From Clostridium aestuarii (GTDB taxonomy: Bacteria; Bacillota; Clostridia; Clostridiales; Clostridiaceae): a stretch of 64,000 bases of DNA. The stretch covers positions 875,500 through 939,499 of the forward strand of contig NZ_JAPQER010000001.1 of assembly GCF_026735135.1 (NCBI RefSeq), read 5' to 3'. Shown one piece after another: positions 60,021 to 64,000 of this stretch (positions are counted from its first letter, which is position 1; each line of letters opens with the position of its first letter). The notes beneath the pieces were generated by a model. That model searched no databases, was not told the origin of the DNA, and saw nothing but the letters and a program-made list of their open reading frames with translations. Position numbers and translations under genes: made by a program.

Positions 60021-60557
60021 TTACTTGTCATATTTAGTTTTATTTTTTTCAATCTCACGTATTTGATCTCTAAGTTCTGCTGCTCTTTCATACTCTTCCA
60101 TAACAATAGCATTTTGCAGTTCTTCTTTAAGCTTTATTATCATCTTTCTTTGCATTAAATTTCTACCTGATTTTTTAGGTATCTTGCCTACATGCTCTAT
60201 ATTCCCTTGAACTCCTTTTATAACTGACATAATTGCTGGTTTAAAATTTTCATAGCATTCACTGCACCCTAAAAGTCCTTTTTCTTTAAATTCACTGTAA
60301 GAAGCTTCACAATTTTTACAAATAAGGTTTACTCCCTTATTATTCTTAGAAGTATTATTCACATAATCCATAAGTCCACTTAATATATTTTGAAAAGAGA
60401 AAGGTGCAATTATATCCATATCTGGAACAGTAACCAAATTAAATTCTTCACTCTTACCAGCACAATCGCCACATAAATTTATTTCTCTTTTTACTCCATT
60501 TACTATTTTTGTTATATGAATAGTTGCTTCATTCTTTTTACAAATTTCGCAAAGCAT
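60021..60557 (-). CDS. mcsA: McsA, activator of the McsB kinase
   Basis: A zinc protein that activates McsB and modulates CtsR. The 178-residue protein has four CxxC pairs (CEIC at 3-6, CGDC about 29-32, CKNC about 80-83, CSEC about 97-100) and a C-terminal UVR domain (KEELQNAIVMEEYERAAELRDQIREIE). AGGGGTGG precedes the ATG. It follows ctsR by about 160 bp. Confidence 0.95.
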   Translation of the reverse strand: MLCEICKKNEATIHITKIVNGVKREINLCGDCAGKSEEFNLVTVPDMDIIAPFSFQNILSGLMDYVNNTSKNNKGVNLICKNCEASYSEFKEKGLLGCSECYENFKPAIMSVIKGVQGNIEHVGKIPKKSGRNLMQRKMIIKLKEELQNAIVMEEYERAAELRDQIREIEKNKTKYDK

Positions 60558-60716
60558 TTAACCACCCCTTTTATTCAATTTATAATTAGTAGTTAAGACA
60601 AATAATCAATAATTTCTTTTATAATAAAACTATTGCAAAATGTAACCAATTTTCATTTTAACCTCTATAAGCCTCAACTATTATATATTAATTCAGTATA
60701 CCATATTTTGTAAATT

Positions 60717-61175
60717 TTATAACAATATAATTCTTAGCATCGACTTTAAAATTTCAGCTCTCACTATATTCTTGTTTTCTGTAGGTATTAATAAACTTCT
60801 ACTATTGATAGCCGCTTTCATAATTTCAGCTTCTCTTGAAGTTATTATATTTCTCTCTACTAATCCATTTATTATTATATTTGACGCATTATAAGTGATG
60901 TTCTTTCCTATGTTTTCATTAATAACCTTTGCTAATGGTTCATTATTATCATATTGAATCTTTCTTATTTTAATATACCCTCCTCCGCCTCTTCTGCTTT
61001 CAACATAATATCCACTTTGTGTTGAAAATCTAGTTGTTAAAACATAATTTATTTGAGAAGGAGCACAACTAAAATAATTTGCTAATTCATTTCTTCCAAT
61101 TTCTAGTGCACTGCTTTCACTATCTGCTAACATCTCTTTTATAAATTCTTCTATTACATCTGAAAGTCTTGCCAT
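60717..61175 (-). CDS. ctsR: Transcriptional repressor CtsR
   Basis: The class III heat-shock repressor controlling clp genes. The 152-residue protein has the winged helix-turn-helix with the glycine-rich wing (YYVESRRGGGGYIKIRKI, about 56-73), the tetraglycine loop that senses heat, and a C-terminal dimer domain. AGAGGTG precedes the ATG. An operator (61196-61212) lies between its promoter and start, so it represses itself and the operon. Confidence 0.96.
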   Translation of the reverse strand: MARLSDVIEEFIKEMLADSESSALEIGRNELANYFSCAPSQINYVLTTRFSTQSGYYVESRRGGGGYIKIRKIQYDNNEPLAKVINENIGKNITYNASNIIINGLVERNIITSREAEIMKAAINSRSLLIPTENKNIVRAEILKSMLRIILL

Positions 61176-61195
61176 TTTTTCACCTCTTTATTGAC

Positions 61196-61212
61196 TTTGT
61201 CTTTCTTTGACT
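61196..61212 (-). promoter_or_regulatory. CtsR operator
   Basis: On the minus strand AGTCAAA-GAA-AGACAAA, a tandem heptad with 3-nt spacer that fits the CtsR box (A/GGTCAAA NAN A/GGTCAAA) with one mismatch. A partial third heptad (AGTCAAT) overlaps it. It lies just downstream of the -10. Confidence 0.85.
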
Positions 61213-61226
61213 TTTATTTTAACTTT

Positions 61227-61255
61227 ATAATATTATTTATATAAATTTTTTTCAA
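61227..61255 (-). promoter_or_regulatory. Promoter of the ctsR operon
   Basis: On the minus strand TTGAAA (61250-61255), 17-bp spacer, TATTAT (61227-61232). The start point, near 61220, lies just before the CtsR box. Confidence 0.75.
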
Positions 61256-61550
61256 CAATGAAATTTATGTATTTGTTACTTTATATGTTATATATTTCTG
61301 ATTAACTTCATTTAATCTCATATTCCTTAAAATTACTTTTAAATATGTATTTATATATTTCCATAGTTAAAGAACTTCTTTAACTCTAAAACAACATAAC
61401 TACATGCAAGTTTTATTATTCACAATAAACTTGAATTTTACATTTAAAATTTTTAATTATAACATTTTCTCATTTATATAATGTTAAAAATTATATAAAA
61501 ATGTTAATACTAAATAATATTAAAAACTTATTGCGAAAGGGAAATGATTA

Positions 61551-62318
61551 ATGAACTCAAACAAAATAATAAAATCTGAAAGCTTAAAAAATAGAACAAA
61601 AATTTATCGTTATATATCCTTAAGTCAATTTATGTCTTTTGTTGAAACAAATCAAATTTGTCTAACTAAAATAAAAGCCTGGGAAGATACTTGGGAAGCA
61701 CCTACAAGTTGTATACCAACCGAAGGTAAGAATGGTTACTTAGAATATCCTTCACATACGATATGTGATGATATGTATGGTCAATGTTGGAGTTTAAATG
61801 GTGATTCAGACGCTCTATGGAGAATTTATTCATCGGGAAATGAGGGAATAGTTATTGAAACATCTATTGAAAAATTCAATTTAATTCATGATATAAAATT
61901 GGGTATGATTGCCCCTGTAATTTATTATGAGAAATTACAAACAGGTTTTAAAATTCTCAAAAGTAAGAAAGACTATCAAAATATATTTGCAGAAGGTTTT
62001 TTGAAAAGAAAAGCATTTGAACATGAAAAAGAAATAAGATTAATAACATTGAATAATAAAAAATGTATAGATACTAAATATGTTAATTCTAAATTTATTA
62101 AATTGGAGTTAGACCCTACAAAATTTATTGAAGGAATTAAAATTGATCCTAGAGCACGTGATTGGTATGTCGATACTATAAAAAGATATTGTAATCGTGT
62201 AGGATTTAAATTTGATCCCTTAAAGTCTAATCTTTATTCATCAGATATATTTAAAGCTACAGGTTTAGTGCAAAAGCACACATCAATAAAAAATTTGACA
62301 TATGAAAAAAAAATTTGA
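61551..62318 (+). CDS. DUF2971 domain-containing protein
   Basis: A 255-residue soluble protein of unknown biochemical function. The family pattern is seen in IYRYISLSQFMSF (about 18-30), the WEDTWEA segment (about 43-49), CWSLNGDSDALWRIYSSGNEGIVIE (about 75-99, the C-F-S...W..Y...GV-type core) and the FEHEKEIRLITL motif (about 157-168). DUF2971 genes are often found in accessory or defence-rich regions, but the role here is not shown. The ribosome site (AAAGGG) is modest. It is on the strand opposite to nearly all other genes. Confidence 0.85.
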   Translation: MNSNKIIKSESLKNRTKIYRYISLSQFMSFVETNQICLTKIKAWEDTWEAPTSCIPTEGKNGYLEYPSHTICDDMYGQCWSLNGDSDALWRIYSSGNEGIVIETSIEKFNLIHDIKLGMIAPVIYYEKLQTGFKILKSKKDYQNIFAEGFLKRKAFEHEKEIRLITLNNKKCIDTKYVNSKFIKLELDPTKFIEGIKIDPRARDWYVDTIKRYCNRVGFKFDPLKSNLYSSDIFKATGLVQKHTSIKNLTYEKKI

Positions 62319-62460
62319 TATTTATTTTTGAAGTATATAATATCTTTGCTTTATATTGAATTTTATGGAAATAATAACGATTTATGTTAATATATATATA
62401 TATAGATTTATAAAAATACTTAGTTAGTAACCTAGTATGCCATATAGGAATACTATTTAA

Positions 62461-62491
62461 TAAGAATAAAATTAATCATTGTTTATTCTTA
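62461..62491. repeat. Inverted repeat upstream of the PLP enzyme gene
   Basis: Perfect 10-bp arms TAAGAATAAA (62461-62470) and TTTATTCTTA (62482-62491) with an 11-nt gap, about 75 bp before the next start. No T-run follows; an operator or weak terminator is possible. Confidence 0.5.
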
Positions 62492-62567
62492 TTCGTTATC
62501 CATATTCAATTGTTATTTAAATATAATATAAATTATCGTAATATTTTTATTAGTAGGAGGCATTTGT

Positions 62568-63932
62568 ATGAAGAATATAAATTATTACCCAACATATGAA
62601 GAAATGCTATATCCTGAAAAAATAAATAAACATCTTCGACAAAAAGCTATAAAAGCACTTAATAATGATGAGTTAAACACTCTAAATTTACTTAATCTTA
62701 CTTGGAAAAATCAAAATAATACAGTTAGGAAAATAGTTCTTCCTCCTAAACTTACAGGCGTTAAAGCAAATATAGTAGTATTATTGGGTAAATATTTTCC
62801 ATCTGGTTCTCATAAAGTAGGTCCAGCTTATACTACATTAATAGAAGGTTTTGTTGATGGAAATATACTTCCTGATAAAAACACAGTTTTATCTCCTTCT
62901 ACAGGAAATTTTGGTATCGGATCAGCCTATATTTGTACACTTATGGGATATGATTCAATCGTTGTTATGCCTGAAAACGTAAGCATAGAAAGACATCAAA
63001 TAATAAAAAAATATGGTGGAAAACTTGAATTAACACCAAGTTGCGATTCAGATGTTATATTAACCTTGCAAAAAACGTATGAACTTGTAAAAAAGAATCC
63101 AAGCTATAGAATATTAGCTCAATTTGAAATATTTTCAAATTATAGATTTCATAGATATGTAACTGGTAACTCTGCAATACAAGCTGTCAAAAACTTAGGA
63201 AATGAAAAGATAGCTTGTTATTGTTCAGCACCAGGTTCAGGTGGAACTTTAGCTGCTGGAGATGAAATAAAAAAAGTTTTTCCTAAATGTAAAATTGCTG
63301 CTGTAGAACCATATGAATCTTCAACCCTTTCAACTGGACGTAGAGGACAGCATAGAATTGAAGGTATAGGAGATAAAATGTGTACCTTAATTCATAATGT
63401 ATTAAATACAGACTTTGTAGTTTGTATTAAAGATGAACAAGCTATGTTGGGACTTAAAATTATACATGATTGTACTAAAGAACTTAAAAAATTAGGTATT
63501 GATAAAGATACTGTTCAATACATGAAAAATCTTTTTGGACCATCTGGAATATGTAATATTATTGCCGCAATAAAAATGGCTAAACAATTAAACTTAAGTG
63601 CTGAAGATAATGTAGTTACAATCGCAACTGATGGTTTTGATAGATATGGTTCAGTTCTTAAAAAATTAAATACTCAATATAAACACATTGATACTTTTAC
63701 AATTAAAGAATGGATAAACAATATATTTCTACAACAAACCCAAGATTATATTTATGATTTTAGAGATAACAATTCGAAAGAAAAATTATATCTTCAAAAA
63801 GAAAAAGATTGGATTAAATTTGGTCACTCTAAAAAATATCTGGATTCTATGAAAAATATGAGTTTTTGGGATAATGAATATTCTCAAATCAAAGAATATG
63901 ACAAAAAAATTAAAGCATTAAGACAAAAATAA
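62568..63932 (+). CDS. PLP-dependent enzyme, cysteine synthase-like (fold type II)
   Basis: A 454-residue pyridoxal-phosphate enzyme of the tryptophan synthase beta/cysteine synthase superfamily. The Schiff-base lysine should be in SGSHKVGPAYTT (about 79-90); the asparagine loop reads STGNFGIGSAY (about 108-118) and the phosphate loop GSGGTLAAG (about 221-229). PENVSIERHQIIKKYGGKL is typical of the fold. A C-terminal stretch of about 80 residues beyond the catalytic core is extra. GGAGG is seven bases before the ATG. The substrate is not evident. It is the last complete gene, and the final 68 bases show no terminator. Confidence 0.87.
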   Translation: MKNINYYPTYEEMLYPEKINKHLRQKAIKALNNDELNTLNLLNLTWKNQNNTVRKIVLPPKLTGVKANIVVLLGKYFPSGSHKVGPAYTTLIEGFVDGNILPDKNTVLSPSTGNFGIGSAYICTLMGYDSIVVMPENVSIERHQIIKKYGGKLELTPSCDSDVILTLQKTYELVKKNPSYRILAQFEIFSNYRFHRYVTGNSAIQAVKNLGNEKIACYCSAPGSGGTLAAGDEIKKVFPKCKIAAVEPYESSTLSTGRRGQHRIEGIGDKMCTLIHNVLNTDFVVCIKDEQAMLGLKIIHDCTKELKKLGIDKDTVQYMKNLFGPSGICNIIAAIKMAKQLNLSAEDNVVTIATDGFDRYGSVLKKLNTQYKHIDTFTIKEWINNIFLQQTQDYIYDFRDNNSKEKLYLQKEKDWIKFGHSKKYLDSMKNMSFWDNEYSQIKEYDKKIKALRQK

Positions 63933-64000
63933 AAGCTATAGAATTTATTAAATAAATATAAATAAAAGATGAATTTTAAAACGCTGTCCACAATAAAATT

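Larger units (their letters stand above)
61176..61550. other. Intergenic region between divergent ctsR and the DUF2971 gene
   Basis: About 375 AT-rich bases with no gene. It holds the CtsR operator (61196-61212), the ctsR promoter (61227-61255), a perfect 21-base palindrome AGTTAAAGAACTTCTTTAAC plus T (61365-61385), and a second inverted repeat from CAAGTTT to AAACTTG (61408-61433). The last two stand on the DUF2971 side. Confidence 0.65.

Noticed and set aside
62389..62404. Short run of TA repeats
   Set aside because: A simple low-complexity tract in AT-rich DNA, with no sign of function.

Overview
The window is a chromosomal segment of an AT-rich, low-GC Gram-positive spore former, best placed in Clostridium sensu stricto. 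The grounds are the spore genes (sigma-H, CwlD, DisA), the ctsR-mcsA-mcsB-clpC locus, strong GGAGG ribosome sites with several TTG starts, flavin-dependent ThyX, a type I iron-sulfur fumarase in two subunits, and the gene order of the S10-spc-alpha cluster. I did not assign a species. Apart from the gene cut at the left edge every gene looks intact, and no insertion sequence, prophage or CRISPR array is visible.

Layout. 1-6 kb: the end of a sigma-54 activator, citX, the two fumarase subunits, a 69-residue unknown, cwlD and a Na/phosphate symporter. 6.2-31.4 kb: one long minus-strand block of translation genes. In transcription order this is an L7Ae-like protein, rpsL, rpsG, fusA and tuf (31.4 to 26.6 kb); then the S10-spc-alpha cluster rpsJ to rplQ, which includes secY, adk, map, a KOW protein and infA; then ecfA1-ecfA2-ecfT-truA and rplM-rpsI. 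31.5-44 kb: rpmG-secE-nusG-rplK-rplA, rplJ-rplL and rpoB-rpoC, preceded by tRNA-Thr and a second tuf. 44-53 kb: sigH, a NYN RNase, rlmB, thyX, mrnC, cysS, proS (with a T-box), ispD and yacL. 53.4-61.2 kb: a small conserved unknown, disA, radA and clpC-mcsB-mcsA-ctsR. 61.5-64 kb: two plus-strand accessory genes, a DUF2971 protein and a PLP enzyme.

How it works together. Most genes feed ribosome assembly, transcription and protein quality control. Regulation is unusually readable: near-consensus sigma-A promoters precede rplM, the L7Ae/rpsL operon, rpoB, tRNA-Thr/tuf, sigH, proS and ctsR. RNA control elements are seen before rplJ (L10 leader with attenuator), rplM (L13-type leader), proS (T-box with a CCU specifier) and rpsJ (a structured leader). 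Two sequences resembling the 23S rRNA site for protein L1 lie before rplK and before rplA. A CtsR operator lies before ctsR.

I found no clearly new multi-gene system. The best leads are the paired L1-site mimics, a small inverted-repeat element inside the proS leader, hairpins lying between Shine-Dalgarno and start codon at nusG and the fumarase alpha gene, the rpsJ leader, and the DUF2971 gene with palindromes upstream.
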